From NCBI GenBank assembly GCA_020747015.1, contig JAGTJM010000001.1, forward strand, positions 62,001 to 126,000: 64,000 nucleotides of DNA. Direction: 5' to 3'. The stretch is from Pyrenochaeta sp. MPI-SDFR-AT-0127. Taxonomy: Eukaryota; Ascomycota; Dothideomycetes; Pleosporales; Cucurbitariaceae. The notes under the pieces were generated by a model. That model searched no databases, was not told the origin of the DNA, and saw only the letters and a list, made by a program, of their open reading frames with translations. The position numbers and the translations under genes are program-made. Each line of letters starts with the position of its first letter. The stretch's first letter is position 1. Below, piece by piece: positions 22,355-35,321 of the stretch.

Positions 22355-23846
22355 AGAAGGACCAATCCATCGGTCGAGCAAGACGAGCACGAAACATATT
22401 ATTGTCTTGGAAAGCCATCCTGGAGCTGCGGCTACCAGACTCAGCGAGGCCCAAGCAATCGGACACGATGACTTTCACCACAAAGCAACAATATCCATCT
22501 CCCAGCCACGCACACGAAATCGGCAAACGTCAATTTCTTCCAATCCGCCTCAAAGCTTTCAGCCTTTGCGGTGCTGAGATACACCACTTCTTCAGCGCAA
22601 AGGATATAAATCTGCGCCAATTCTGCACGGCGCTCACTTTTCTTCGCTCAGCCCACGGATCAAGACTCATATGCCACCGACAGGCATTACGTGGGCGCCG
22701 GGTGGGGCTGGGAATTGACGAAGGGAGGCATCGAGTCCCCGATCTCAGCAATCATACGATCGGATCGAGCTAGGCCTAGGCATCGAAAGGAGTAGTCACA
22801 GCTTTTACTCAGGCTATTACTGTCAAACACTTTGACTATACTGTGGACTTTGCGCCCGTCTTCGACTAGGATGAGCAAGCATGTATTTTCAATTCTTTTT
22901 CCTTTGTACTCAAATCTCAATTCATTGGCCTAATTTACCTGACTACCATAAAGTATTCGATTCTCGCCAAAAGCATTCCCCTAGTGCTCTGAACTCAATT
23001 ATCCTGATCATCGAGCCTGGACCAGTCGCAATACCAGGCCCGTCTGTATACCACAGTTGTAGCGACATTCCAGACTCGTATCCAATGTAACCTTCCAAGC
23101 GCTCCAGATAATAGCCAGTTCCAGCACACTGGTCTTGTACAATCTCCCCGGGTCGCCACTGTCACACATTTCCTGCTGGCCATGGAAGCGAATAGAATGC
23201 CACGTAGGCATGTTCCACCCAGAAGGATAGGTGAACGAGGTCTTTCTAGATGATTGAAAGACATAGATTGGCAGTCTAGCATGGGATTTGAGCTCGTGCT
23301 GGTGAATGCTTGCGCGATAGAGCGATAGAAGGACAAAGACAGCAGGGTAGACCAAGATGTAAATGGTAGAGAGGATAATAATCAGCCTATCCTCCGATTG
23401 AGACGATGCAAAGGAAATGGCGTCTGGCACATAGATGCGAGATACATCTAGGCCTATACTACACGTCTTATCGGACAATTTTAGCCCCTGTCCTTAGGGA
23501 GAGGATGCCTTGTCGGCGTTATGATCTACGCTCGCCTAGAGCCATGCTGGGTACCCACAGCCTGCATCATCTGGATGACGACAATCCTCACAACTCCAAA
23601 AAAAAAACTTCGGCTAAAAGTACTCCCCTATCAATGGCCTATTGTTAGTTTAGCCAAGTCGCCGCAAGAGAAGAGTGCAAGAGAGTAGTTCCGAGCTCAA
23701 ACAAGGATCGAACCGAACCATCTCCACTGGTGGGTCATCCCCGCACACCCACAACAGACGTCATCGAGCATACAAACCAGCACAACACCCACATCGCGAC
23801 TTTCGCCGCCTGCACGTCATGATCGTCTCTACTCCACTTGCAAATC
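22355..23846. other. Intergenic, no gene assigned
   Basis: A minus-strand frame at 23008-23478 includes a hydrophobic stretch (LIIILSTIYILVYPAVFVLL), but a TAA stops it just upstream, it lacks an ATG before the hydrophobic part and no convincing acceptor was placed. An A-run lies at 23600-23609. Confidence 0.4.
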
Positions 23847-24707
23847 ATGTCTGCAGGATACTTTCCCAAACGCGAAAAGGTCGGCCTTGAAGACCTCTTC
23901 GCCGGCCTTGTCACCGCATCTCACATCCTCCACCACCATGGCATCCTCGACGCCTACGGGCACATATCTGTCCGCTCGCCGGACAACAAAGAGACTTTCT
24001 ACATGTCTTGTAATATGCCCCCAGCGCTCGTCAGTTCGCCAGACGATCTCATCGAGTACCATGTCGATTCGGCGGAACCGGTAGAGAAGAACACGAAGCC
24101 GGGGTACATTGAGCGCTACATACACAGTGAGATTTACAAGAGGTTTCCTGCGATCAACAGCGTCGTGCATAGCCATGCTAGCGATGTGTTGCCGTATTGC
24201 ATCAGTGGTGTGCCTTTGAAGAATACTATCCATATGGCTGGCTTTTTGGGTGCGTATATCCGCCCTAATCGAGCATGTGTGTGTGCGTGTGTCGCTGACG
24301 AAAAGTCACTTATAGGAACGAACGTACCCGTCTGGGCCGCGTCGGGGTCCTGGTCCTCAAGTTCGAAGCACGATCTTCTCGTCTCGGATACTACTCTCGG
24401 TGCTTCGCTCGCCGCCAGCTTCAAACCAGCCACATCAGCGGGGTTCATTTATTCCAAAGTTCGCTCTGCGCTTCCGTCGCAACTCGGCGGTGCATCCTCA
24501 GACCCAAAACTCGAGCCAGATCACGCAGTTGTTCTGCTCCAAGGGCATGGCTTCACCACCGTTGCGCATGGCATCGAAGAAGCAGTGTATCAGGCCATAT
24601 ATACGAGGGAGGCTGCGAAGGCGCAGACAACAGCTTTGACGATTCAGAATGCGCACAGCGGCTATGCATTAGAAGGCAAGGTCGATATCGAGGGGGCGGC
24701 AAGATAA
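23847..24707 (+). CDS. Class II aldolase/adducin-domain protein
   Basis: Zinc-dependent aldolase or decarboxylase fold related to fuculose-phosphate aldolase; fungal cytosolic members have uncertain substrates. Exons 23847-24249 and 24316-24707, 264 residues. The start is the ATG of MSAGYF (A at -3). The frame LVTASHILHHHGILDAYGHISVRSP is the family's N-terminal signature; NSVVHSHASDVLPY carries the two metal-binding histidines, and VVLLQGHGFTTVAHGIEEA the third. The 66-base intron (GTGCGT...TATAG) is a multiple of three and stays open when unspliced, so an unspliced model would insert 22 residues rich in Cys and Arg. Removing it gives AGFLGTNVPVW as in relatives. The segment SGSWSSSSKHDLLV is unusually Ser-rich. 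Confidence 0.85.
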   Translation: MSAGYFPKREKVGLEDLFAGLVTASHILHHHGILDAYGHISVRSPDNKETFYMSCNMPPALVSSPDDLIEYHVDSAEPVEKNTKPGYIERYIHSEIYKRFPAINSVVHSHASDVLPYCISGVPLKNTIHMAGFLGAYIRPNRACVCACVADEKSLIGTNVPVWAASGSWSSSSKHDLLVSDTTLGASLAASFKPATSAGFIYSKVRSALPSQLGGASSDPKLEPDHAVVLLQGHGFTTVAHGIEEAVYQAIYTREAAKAQTTALTIQNAHSGYALEGKVDIEGAAR

Positions 24708-25995
24708 AATCAGGCAAGGCTACGGCAGACAATAGCTTGAAATACTTGAGTGATAGGGAATCGCATGATGCCTGGGAGTCCATCTCGGGCACACTTGCAA
24801 GGCCATGGGCGCTTTGGTGCCGAGAAGTGGAGGTCAATCCGCTGTATAAGAATGATTGCCCGAAGGGCGAGGACTAAGTGAACCAGAGGCACACGTACTA
24901 CAGTAATCGGTGATTTAATCTCGGTCATACCCAATATACTGATCGACACCTTGCATCTCGAACAGGACGCCCTCATGCTATTCTCTCTATTCACTTCTCA
25001 AGATGTATTGCTCCACTTGCGTACTCGCATATATCTATCCCTCCTAATCGAGCCAGTTTACTGTGAAAACACGGCGAAATATGAGAATGTGCCGCACTTG
25101 CACAAGGCAAGCATTGTATATATTTTGAGATGACGCGTTAACAGATGCTGCAATAACTCGACAATATGTGAGAAGAGCCACTGTTTTAGCGTCGGATCAA
25201 AATGATGCAAGTAGTAAAGCCTATTATCTTGATCATAAGCAAACATCTCACCCTATCCCCCTCATTTCTCGGCGGTATTGCGACAAAATCGCTCCGCATT
25301 GCTCCAGACCGAGTTGCACCACTGCCAGCCCCTCCTGGCCCCCTTTGGAAGCCACAAAATAGTCCGCAGGGTACCCGCGTGCCTCACAGTTCGGGCCAAA
25401 GTCGAAGTCGATACCGCATACAGCCTCGCCAAGACGTCGATAGTGCTTGTTTTTTCTAATACGAACTGTTTTTTTGTTCCGCCACTAACGTTGCATGCAC
25501 CCCACATTCGGCACCCACGTTTCCCCTCGGTAGCGCGGGCAAAGTGCCGGGCGCCGCCAGAGTAGTCTCATGGGGATTGATACAAAATACCATGCGTCGA
25601 GGCCCGGTACGGATGCCTGCTTGCCAGCCTGTCTTCAGTATATCTTCCGTGTCCGCTGCCCCGCCGGTGCTGCAAATGGTCAAGTGACCGGATCCATGGT
25701 GCCCGTGAAATGAATAGGCAGAGTAATGGCACTGGTGGCTTGGGAAGGGGGGTTTCCATAAGGGAAATGACCGTTGTTTCGGAGGAATTGGCGCCGAATA
25801 CCCTCACATGGGGCACTATGTCGGTGTTTCATGCCCAGCTAGAACTACACTCATTGAGGGGAAGTATGGGGCAGCCTGCCACGCGTTCGTTTCCCTCGGG
25901 CTTAATAGTTGTTTCTTAAGGCTTGTTGCTGTTTGTCATTCCTTGGTTTCAATTTGCCTTCGTAAAACTCGCTTCTTTCGTTTCGACTTGCCATT
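24708..25995. other. Intergenic, no gene seen
   Basis: Between the aldolase-fold gene and PL4. Short frames on both strands without motifs. Serves as the PL4 upstream region; no TATA box near the start stood out. Confidence 0.45.
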
Positions 25996-27759
25996 ATGTT
26001 TCTCAAGAACGCATTGGTGGCTGCAGCCACGTTGAGCAGTTCGGCCCTGGCAGGTAAGCCCCCCTTGTGTAACTGAGGATCGTTGGAGTAGGCACTGATA
26101 GAATGTCCTAGCCTTTGGTGTTACCAAGAGTGGCGACAACATTGTTGTCGATGCGGGTTCGAGCAATGCGCTCGTCTTCACGGTCAATGCGAATAGCTGT
26201 GACATCACTTCGCTCAAGTATCGTGGCGAGGAATTGCAGTCCACGGAAAAAGGATCACACATCTCATCTGGTCTTGGGACGGCGACTGTTGCCTATACAA
26301 CTGTCAATAGTCAGTCATGCACTTCTGATACTTGGAGTTGTCCTTGACTGAATTTACCAGGCCAATATGTAAAGATTACTTGCACAACGAGCACCTTGAC
26401 TCACTACTTGGTCGTTAAGTCCGGCGACGCTACCATCTATATGGCTACGCACACGACCGCTGAGCCTGACATCGGTGAACTGCGCTTCATTGCTCGTCTG
26501 AAGAGCTCAGCGCTGCCTCTCGAGTACCCCTTCGGTGTGGTCTCGACTACCGTTGGCTCGTCGTCCACGGTTGAGGGTTCGGATGTCTTCATTGTCAACG
26601 GACAGACACGATCCAAATTCTATTCCAGTGAGCGTTTCATCGACGACACTAGGGTACGTCGAATTGTTCTTTAACTCTTTTATTGGCGAAAAGTTGCTAA
26701 CAAAGGTAGCACTGCGTGAACCGTGATAGCGATGCGATCCACGCCTGTTTCCTCATGAATAGCTACTCATATGAAGGCTCATCTGGTGGCCCATTTTTCC
26801 GGGACATCAACACCAATAATGGCGGTGACTACACCTCACTCACCTTCTATATGAACAGTGGTCACGTGCAGACCGAGAAGTTCCGCATGGGTCTTCACGG
26901 TCCATATGCATTGACTTTCACCAGATCTGGGGTTCCGGTTGGTGGCTCCAGTTTGGACACGACATTCTTCAAGGACTTGAGCATCACTGGCTACGTTGCG
27001 CCCTCGGGTCGCGGAACGGTGACTGGCACTGCGACTGGGGTCGCGTCTAGCTTCCAGAGAGTCCTGCATTGGTATAATGATGCTGCGCAATACTGGGCGT
27101 ATGCCGATAGTGCCGGGAAATTTACTTCCCCGCTGATGAAGCCTGGAACCTACACTCAGGTCCTGTACCAAGGAGAGTTCAAGGTCAAGGCCGCGAGTGT
27201 CAGCGTTACCGCCGGTGGTACGACAACAGCCAATATCGCAGCTGACACGGAGACTAAGACATCCATATGGAGAATTGGCGAATGGGATGGTAAGCCTACA
27301 GGCTTCCGAAACGCGGACAAGCAGCTTCGCATGCATCCCACCGACTCCCGGATGTCGTCTTGGGGTCCCTTGACTTATACCGTCGGCTCAAGTAGCCTTG
27401 ACAGCGTACCCATGGCGATTGTCAAGGATAATAACCCACTGACTATCAAGTTCTCGGACACCCATACGGCAGCCGCCACCCTGCGAGTTGGAACAACGCT
27501 CTCCTTTGCTGGCTGCAGGCCCTCAGTCGTTATCAATAGCTACAGTCCTGCAACACCGGCTGCGCCGACGAAGATCGACTCACGTGGCCTGACTCGAGGT
27601 GCGTATCGCGGATTCGGCGAAATTTACAACTTTTCCATACCTGCTGGCACCCTTGTCAGCGGGTCAAACACCATTACCATCAGCTGCGCAAGTGGAAGCT
27701 CCGGTGATGGTTTCCTTGCACCGAACGTCATATTGGATGCCATAGAGCTGTTCAAGTAG
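25996..27759 (+). CDS. Rhamnogalacturonan lyase, PL4 family
   Basis: Secreted lyase that cuts the rhamnosyl-galacturonic acid bond of rhamnogalacturonan-I by beta-elimination. Exons 25996-26053, 26112-26309, 26361-26653, 26710-27759; 532 residues, the usual PL4 length. A signal peptide MFLKNALVAAATLSSSALA is followed by mature AFGVTKSGDNIVVDAGSS. The N-terminal beta-sandwich holds LKYRGEELQ and the stretch EPDIGELRFIARL, expected to carry catalytic residues, then the second domain (PSGRGTVTGTATG, the FnIII-like part) and the carbohydrate-binding-like third domain (WRIGEWDGKPTGFRNADK onwards, ending APNVILDAIELFK). Splicing at 26654-26709 gives DDTRHCVNRDSDAIHACF. Its unsaturated products are substrates for GH105 of the type at 4558-5697. 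Confidence 0.92.
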
Positions 27760-30700
27760 ATGCTGTCGGTCAGATCTTGAAAGGGCTTTGAGTCGAACAA
27801 GAATATGTGTTCTTGAGTTTTTCAGCGTTAAGGGTGCAGATAGGATGCCGTCAGCTGCACCAGTCACTTTCCAGCTTGTAAATATTGAGTTTTGTCTTAG
27901 TTTGTACATATTTTTGAGTGAACCCTACAGATTCATCCATGCACTTGCCAGTATTTTACAGACCCACCCTACTCCGGTAGCTAGTTTCGACGAGTCCTTG
28001 ACATCGGATATCCGCGCCCGTTTGAAGGAGCGGTCAGGCGGTATCCTTGCAGCATAGCAGTGGGCAATTGCGTTGATCGGTGAACAGGCTGCAAAGGAAA
28101 ATGCTAGTAGCTCTGGAAATACGGTTACATATGGAAGGCAAGTGTCGCTCTCACACCGCCCCTATACAACACCGCCATCTGACTTCATTGTATTAGCGAC
28201 ATGATGTCGTGTCCAGTGTGATGAGATCCGGCTCTCCAATCCTTCGTTCTAATCGCCAACATGACTCGTCAGCCGGATTCTGCATACTAAAATCGGAAGT
28301 CAGGATATCTAATTCGAGGTACATGGCGCGGAGATAAGATGGCTGATTTTGCCCTACTTCGGCGATGACAGGTCAGAACTGCTTTAACTTGGATCCGTGG
28401 TATTGGCGCCAAACGGACATGAGGTCGAGTATAATTGCGCTAGAGAAACGGCTCTGATGCTGCCGCAGTTTGCGACTCGCCCATGCAATGCGCGTATTCT
28501 TATGATGGCAGTCGAATATGTAACATGGCTTACTTTGGGGAGATCCAGTAGGATCTCTTTCTATGACACCCTCGATTTAGCTGTAAGAGCTTGCATGTGG
28601 GGTCCTCTGCGCGAGTCTGACGTTCCTGTAATGTCACTAGAATCAAGTACAACGGCGCTAAATGTTAGAAACTTGAAACGATGGGCGACTATGTCTAGCA
28701 CTGTTCGTTCGTCAGATATCATTCGACATGCTGACCAGTCTCCACGTATGCCATTGCATTTTGTGAGCAGTGAATGTGGCAAAAGAAATCGACCCATTGT
28801 TGCTTCAAGCAATCTGATTGCTGGCTTCATGGGGTGTGATTTGAGATCATCATCGGTGACGAAGGTCATCTGCCAGCCGAAGAGCCGACTTGACACGATC
28901 GATGGCAATCATAACACTGTGATCGAGGGAGACTTCTTTCAGTGCGCGGTAGGTGATCTTCGTGACGTGGGTGCCGTAAGGCTGCACGTTGAAGTCCACC
29001 TATGTACCCCGTGGCTCTTGGTTGAAGAGTGCGATGTGTATGCATATCGAAGGTAACACATATCGGCGGCAAGCTTCTCGAGTCATTCGGAACACTCGAG
29101 CGATGTGCTAACCAAGTGTTTGCGAAGCTGCATAAGCGAATCAGTGGGTCAAGGAACCGGCAAGGCTAAGAGATGTGAGCGCATGGTCCACCGTCAAAAA
29201 GACTACCGGGGCCCAGCAGAGTTGAAAACCTGTACTTCGCGCATAGTGCTGATCTAGACCATTGATATCATTCCACTTTCCAAGCTGACGAATCGCTCGA
29301 TGCTGATCTCTGCCCGCATGTGGCTGCTGCAACAGTGTGAACAAAACCCGGACGAATTATGAATGAGTTGAAAGCCGCCACCAAATGACCACAGCTTCAA
29401 GTACATTCAGTGTGTGTCTGTGCGATAACGTGGCGGCGGTAAAGGCGTCTATGTTTTCCACGTGTCAGGCCGGCTACTCTACCCGACGACGTAGTCATGA
29501 CTCGGTCAAGGGCTGTGATTGACATGCAGCGTGACAGATGTCCGGTCTTTAGAAACGAGGGACGGTGTGCTGATCGGCAAATATATCATTTGCAACTTCA
29601 CATTGAATATGGAAATCTTGACGTGAGGACTCGCGAGTCAGTGTCGGGGCCCGCTCTTCCCTGGTCAGCACCTTAATTTATCACTCTAAGCCAGCCCCAT
29701 ATTGGACAGAACGCCCTCGCTGCACCACGTGGCCTACCGTCTCCGGGGAATCTTATGCTTCAAGCGGGCGAGACACTAGCTTGGAACAGTTGCCTGCAGC
29801 TTCTGAGTGGCCTTGCATAGCGAAACTAACACCTGGCGACCGATGAGGACCATGGTTGTGCTGAGTACTCCATGGACTGTTCCGATGATGACATGCTGCT
29901 CCTGCTAGGAAGGCTTGTGGCAGCTGAAGCTAGAGTCGAAGAGAGACAAATGTTTGCTTGCGGGAATTGGACGGCTCAGAGTTGAGTTGACTAGAGAGAA
30001 AGATAGCAAAGCATCTGTGGTGTGGAGGTAGTTACACTTGAATGCGTCTTGATCTTCAATCATGAATTTAGGCGGCATTAGGGGTGCCTGAATGTGTTGA
30101 TTATAATAAGTGGCAACTGAATGTTAGTGAGCAGCGCAGGAGAACCACCAGAAAGCCCATCTGTTGACCAAGGGCATTTGGGGTGTCCGCCATGCCTCTA
30201 GACAAGGTTAGCACGAACTGAACGGCAAGTCATACGATTGGATGTGGGGACGATTAGGAATTTCGTTTCAGCATGCCACAATCGTGTTTCGCTCTGGCTG
30301 CCGCACTGCCGTGTCTTGCCCCGTTGCTAGGCAGCTGAACAAGCCATTGCCATTCCTGTCGGATTGCATTGGGCCAAGAAGAGCAGCCTCTGTAGACTGC
30401 ACGACATAGCGGTAGTGATAGCAGAGCGTCTGACTGCTGGGGAGGGTCTGGGATGCGGCAGCGCATTGGGGTCCTGGGAACAGGTGTTTGAGTCCATCTG
30501 CGAGGCTGCGAGTGACGTGGCCGGCCGTATCGCTTGCCTGGTCTTCACCGATCAGGTCTATCATGGCAAGGTGGTGTTTCTAAAGGGTCGTCAATAGGGT
30601 GTTGTGCCGAGACGCGTCGGGTAATGGCATTGGTTCGACGTGAAGCAGACGCGTGATGCTGGTATACGGGCAGGGCATTGCTCGCCGTGCAGGTTTGCAG

Positions 30701-31733
30701 CGCCCTCGGCCACAACTGGCACACTGGGAAACGGCATTCGCGATGTTTTGGTGGACACGGTCCTCAGAGACCGTCAGTCTGCGTGTCACGGGTGGTGGTG
30801 TCATGGAGGCACGGGAAAGCGGCGGGGTGCGTTTGTCAGGCGTGGCCCACCAGCCTCCAGTCTCCAGTCTCCAGTCTCACTCCCAGGCCCGACGTTCCCA
30901 GCCTGCGCGACCATCCACTGCCTCTGGGAGTCGAAGCCGCTTCCGCGTCGCCATCCTCGGGTTCCCGCCCTGGCGGATACTCTCTGCATCCGCGGATGCC
31001 CCAATAGTGAATGACTTGCTTTCACACGTCGCTGGGCAGCCCACTCGCCATGCCCTCCCCCCCGCGCCCAGATTGCTCATTCGAGGGCAAGCCACACGCT
31101 GCTTGGGCTGCGTCTCATTTCTGCTCATCATCGTCGATAGCACCGAATGAGCACGCAGTGGCATGCCTCCCGGGCCTCGTTTCTTCTTTCGGCCCTTACT
31201 TTCTGACTTGCAGATCCCCCGTCACCCTCGCTGAGCCTCCTCTACCACCGGCCCACAACGACTCCATCCAGGCATCGAGATCCTCCTCACCACGCTGCGC
31301 CTACCATTCGCCAGCCGCCAAATCACCGCCTTTCCACAAGCAGGTCCCGCATAAGAAAGATGCTCTTACAGGCGCATTTTCTTGCGGTGCCTGTCCTTAA
31401 TTCATTTACCCAATGCTGATTGGGATTTTACCCTGCATTTCGGCCTGACCAACCGGCCAGCGAGATGCAATATACCGCCCCTCTCAGGTGGAACCCTGCG
31501 ACGCCTTACCCACCCAACTGCATACCAAAAACCATGTACTAGTGCCACCGAGACGCTCCCCTGGATTTATACTCATCCGATCCGGGCCTGCATCAATATC
31601 TCAGCCCGCACACCGATGCCTTTCTCGACGTTGACTCTAAGCTCGACCCTTCGTTCTTGACTTGCTTGCGTCGCAGCCTCGATTCTTCCATCACTTAATT
31701 TAATTCATTACTCTATCGCCTGCTTGCGTATAC
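27760..31733. other. Gene-poor 4-kb region with a possible coding relic
   Basis: No intact gene found. On the minus strand 28560-29340 shows peptide stretches in shifting frames that look once-coding, for example VQPYGTHVTKITYRALKEV (about 28930-28990) and FGWQMTFVTDDDLKSHPMK (about 28830-28890), separated by stops. I recognise no family. A (CCAGTCT)3 tandem lies at 30857-30877. 30250-31660 is GC-rich with overlapping chance frames. Confidence 0.4.
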
Positions 31734-32261
31734 ATGATGTCTTGGTCCTTTCAGCTGCAAAACATTAATCGCTCATTTGAGCGCATCGCGGCTTGGTAGT
31801 AGGTTTCGTTCCGCTCAAGTGCCTGCCTCAACACGTTACTGACCGTCCGCAGCAGCGAGTTCATGAGTAGAACCGAGTTATGCTTTCGCGCGCTCCACGA
31901 ACGCATCATGTACTTGGAAGAGCGACAGGCCTGGGCAGGCCCTACCGATGAACAAGTCGAGCGCGTGCTGCGCAAGATACTGGCCGAAAAGTTCTCAGAT
32001 ACTGGCATTCAGCGAGTCGAAAACCCTAACATCATGAGAGACGGTGACTATTTTGTCGAAAACCGAAAGGACCTTGCGATTCTCAGACCCATGTCATTCG
32101 ATCCTGCGTCTTTACTTGTGGAGCCCGAAGCTGTTCCCTCGAAAGCGTATGCCGAGACTATTCAGATGCTGGAGAGCCAGCTAGCCAGCTTCCCGCACAT
32201 GGAGCTCAACAGGTCATCACAGGGCGATGTTAAGAGGCCCAGATACCCTGACAGTGTCTAG
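31734..32261 (+). CDS. Orphan small protein, 156 residues
   Basis: Two exons, 31734-31795 and 31853-32261, joined in phase (GT-AG, 57-base intron). The product starts MMSWSFQLQNINRSFERIA and continues SEFMSRTELCFRALHERI, then a charged helical part (EQVERVLRKILAEKF) and a less ordered C-terminus. No signal peptide, membrane span or known motif. The intron start GTAGTA is not the commonest donor. Without splicing, the downstream ATG at 31863 would give a 132-residue product. The clean joining of two amphipathic pieces supports it as a real gene of unknown function in an otherwise empty region. Confidence 0.5.
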
Positions 32262-35200
32262 TCCTTAAGCGAGAAATGTGTTTGGGGTTCACGATACCCC
32301 CACAAAGCTTTTTGGTTCCAGCTGCACCAGCGCGTACAGCCTACAGTGCGTTCTAGTCCTCGGCGAAGAGTCGTACAAACACATCTCTCAGGTTGACTGG
32401 TAGCCTGAGCATTGGCTTCTGGCCCCGACCACGGACAACGATGAACGAACAAAGATATGACAATCTTACTTTCGAAATAAACGCACACGATAACCAACTT
32501 CAAGCCGTCAGCATACAGGCAACCAGAACTGTGTCATTATTCCTTGGGACAGATGATGGGCTTTTATCATGTTACTGCTGCAAACAACCATATGCGTCTG
32601 TCGAGGTTGGAATGTCGACGACTATCCTGTAACTGCTACGAGAGCTTGCACCCTACCACATATCTCGTCCCTGTTACGAGCATCAGGCTCGGCACTCTAC
32701 CCAAACAACGTAGAGTTTATTTATTCTTCAAGGGCATTGTTCATAATGTCGTGGCACATGGGCGTCTTGTAACTGTACAAGGTGACACAGTTGATCGTAC
32801 CTAAATTTCTTGATTGCTTTGAGAGTCTAATTTCATTCAATGGCGGCAGCGCTACCCGGGAGATCCTGTACTATCGCAATTATTTCATTTAGATATTTGC
32901 AAAAAATAAAATTCTCCACAAGCTGTTCACTTCATACTTTCTTGATGCCCAAAAACATGCAACTATTCATCCCCTCCAACGAATTGGTCATCCAATTCAC
33001 GCCCTCACCGCCATGTCTCAACTCTATGGATGCGGAAATTATTCCCGTTTGCAGTTAGTAGACGATGAATATGAGGCTACACTGCATGAAACGGAGGGTG
33101 AGTATCGTCACCATGGCGATGTCATTCGAGCAGCTTAGTGATCAAGCTATATTTGTTGCGTGTGCCACTCTCTGAGCTACAAGTATCACAAGACCAAGGG
33201 CGATGAAGCACGTTGATACTGTCAAGTGGGAGAATCACTTTGGGACGCATGAGCCTCAGCGGGCACCAGGTCACTACCCGATAATTCAATAACTGGACAG
33301 GGGACCCTCATAGCACAAAAGAACTTTGTAACCGAGACTGAATAATTTGTGGGACACAAATAGTCGTTCGACCTCCAAGCCCGATGCGCTCTCCTCCTCT
33401 GGTCCACGAGTTAGTCGCTTAAGTGCGGGCTACCCATAGTTTGTAGCACTAACGTGTCCATGTCGCTGGTACCAGCCGCTTCCGCGCCGCAAGCATGATC
33501 TCTTCGATCCGACACTTCCCCGCCTGGACATCGTACAAGCGTACTTGTGGAAATTGTGTCAGTTGTTTTCTCGGCCTTTGAAGCTAATGTGGGGGCCCTT
33601 ACCTTGTTGGTCTTATGGTCACGCGTCATGTCCCAGAGCTCGCAGCATCGTTTCTTCCACAATGCAGGCATCTTCCTTGTCACTACAAGAAAGGTACAAA
33701 ATATGAGCGAAACCTCCAAGCCGCACTCCAAGGATGAATGGCGGCTAGACAAAAGGCAACAGGCGTCAGCCACTGGGCGCTGTGCTGAGATGACGCCTTC
33801 ACTGGCTGAGATCGCGGCCTCACGATCTCGCAGTGCTTTCTACAATTTGCGGCTGGCATTTTGCTACCCATGGCTGTCCTTTCAGCATGGGTTATCCTTG
33901 AGCCCGATTCCTTTTGCGCTCCAGTCCACGCCCCGTTTCGGCCTTATCGCACCTGTCACATCCAAGAGATGCCTACACGTCAAATATGCTCGTCACAACC
34001 GCATTCCTTTGCATCCTTTTCAAAAAAAAAGTCAAATACCGGTAGTTCCAGATCCATCACTTGGCCCCCTCTTCCTGCTTGAGTAATGCTGCCCAACTAA
34101 CCCCCGAGCTGAAATCCAGATGCCATCCGCAATGGATGTTCTACAATTGATGCAAGCTTGACGGCTTTCTGATCGCGAATGCATATGCAAAGCACTCTCT
34201 CGCGGTCCCCCTTCACACCGAAAAATATATTACCAATCAGAAACTGGTATTAGCTATGGCTCACATACAATCTTCTCGAGTCAAGGACAGAAAATTAGAG
34301 CTCACAATGGGCGCCAAGAGTCATACATGACTGTTCGCTGTTCATGAACACAGTCCTTTTGATCGTAGCTGATACATGTCTAAGGATGGTGCCTTAAGAT
34401 CTGAGCACCAAATTCCGGCCATAGAGACCATGAATTACAGTAGTAAGAAAGTGGCTAGATTGATCGGAACCTGTTGTCCACATCGTCGGTACACCAACCC
34501 ACGGCCAGGTCAAGATTTTGTCATACCACTTACATGTTGCGCATCGATACCATGAAGCTGATCGCAGGAACGTGAATACAAAAAGCAAATCTTCCGGAGG
34601 ATTTAGACTCTCGCTTAGACTCGCCAGGACCATGGTAGACACACCTGCTGCAAGCGCCATATTGTCACCACTGGCTGTGAGACGCTGGGCTCATACAGCA
34701 GGATCAGGCAGAGCTTGCTACTCGCATGAGTCTGCATTCGGAACATAACTCCGTAGCGAGTGGTCGCTTGTGGCTGCATTCTCTGCTTGGTGTTAGAGAT
34801 GATCTGCTTCAGCTAAGGCTTTGAGCATGAGTGTTTAGCCCCCGAGGAGGAAATCCCCGTCTGCAACAGGCCTCGTATTCCAAACAGCATGGGAAAGTGC
34901 CTCGCCAATGCGCAAATCGCAAACCTCGATTACAGCCCGTCACATTCCGCTTCTGCAGGTAGAGACATGACGTGGGATTTAGCCGCCTCCTTCATTTCCT
35001 GTCGCTTGATGCGAACTCAGCAGAACAGCCTGGGCGAGACAAATTCTGGGCCAATCATGACGCCTCGGGCCACACCTTTCCAAGCGAAATCTAGCGTCTT
35101 AATATTAATCGCCGACTCTCAAAGGAAAGGGCCCATTGAACAGTCCAAATACGTCGACGCCTTCAAAATCAAGTTTTCCCTTGTTCGGCAGTATCAACTT

Positions 35201-35321
35201 GGGCAGTAATGCGAGTTCTTGCATTGGGTTCTCCTGCAACTAAGCCAAGCTCGTTGGCCGGGTACACGATCCGTTCTGTCACTAGTTTTATGTCGGATAT
35301 GCTCGTCACAGATCTGTCAAC
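32262..35321. other. Gene-poor 3-kb region
   Basis: No confident gene. A minus-strand pair of open pieces at 33432-33690 can be spliced (see findings). Frames at 33547-34086 (plus) and 34889-35209 (plus) lack motifs and were left out. Confidence 0.4.

Noticed and set aside
23008..23478. 156-codon minus-strand frame with a hydrophobic stretch
   Set aside because: Starts at TTG after a TAA, no ATG before the hydrophobic part, no convincing acceptor or homology.
28397..29056. 219-codon plus-strand frame
   Set aside because: The opposite strand carries the more coding-like peptides; this frame looks like their shadow.
30653..31150. Several 100-165-codon overlapping frames in GC-rich DNA
   Set aside because: Open on both strands in multiple phases without motifs, which is typical of GC-rich non-coding sequence.
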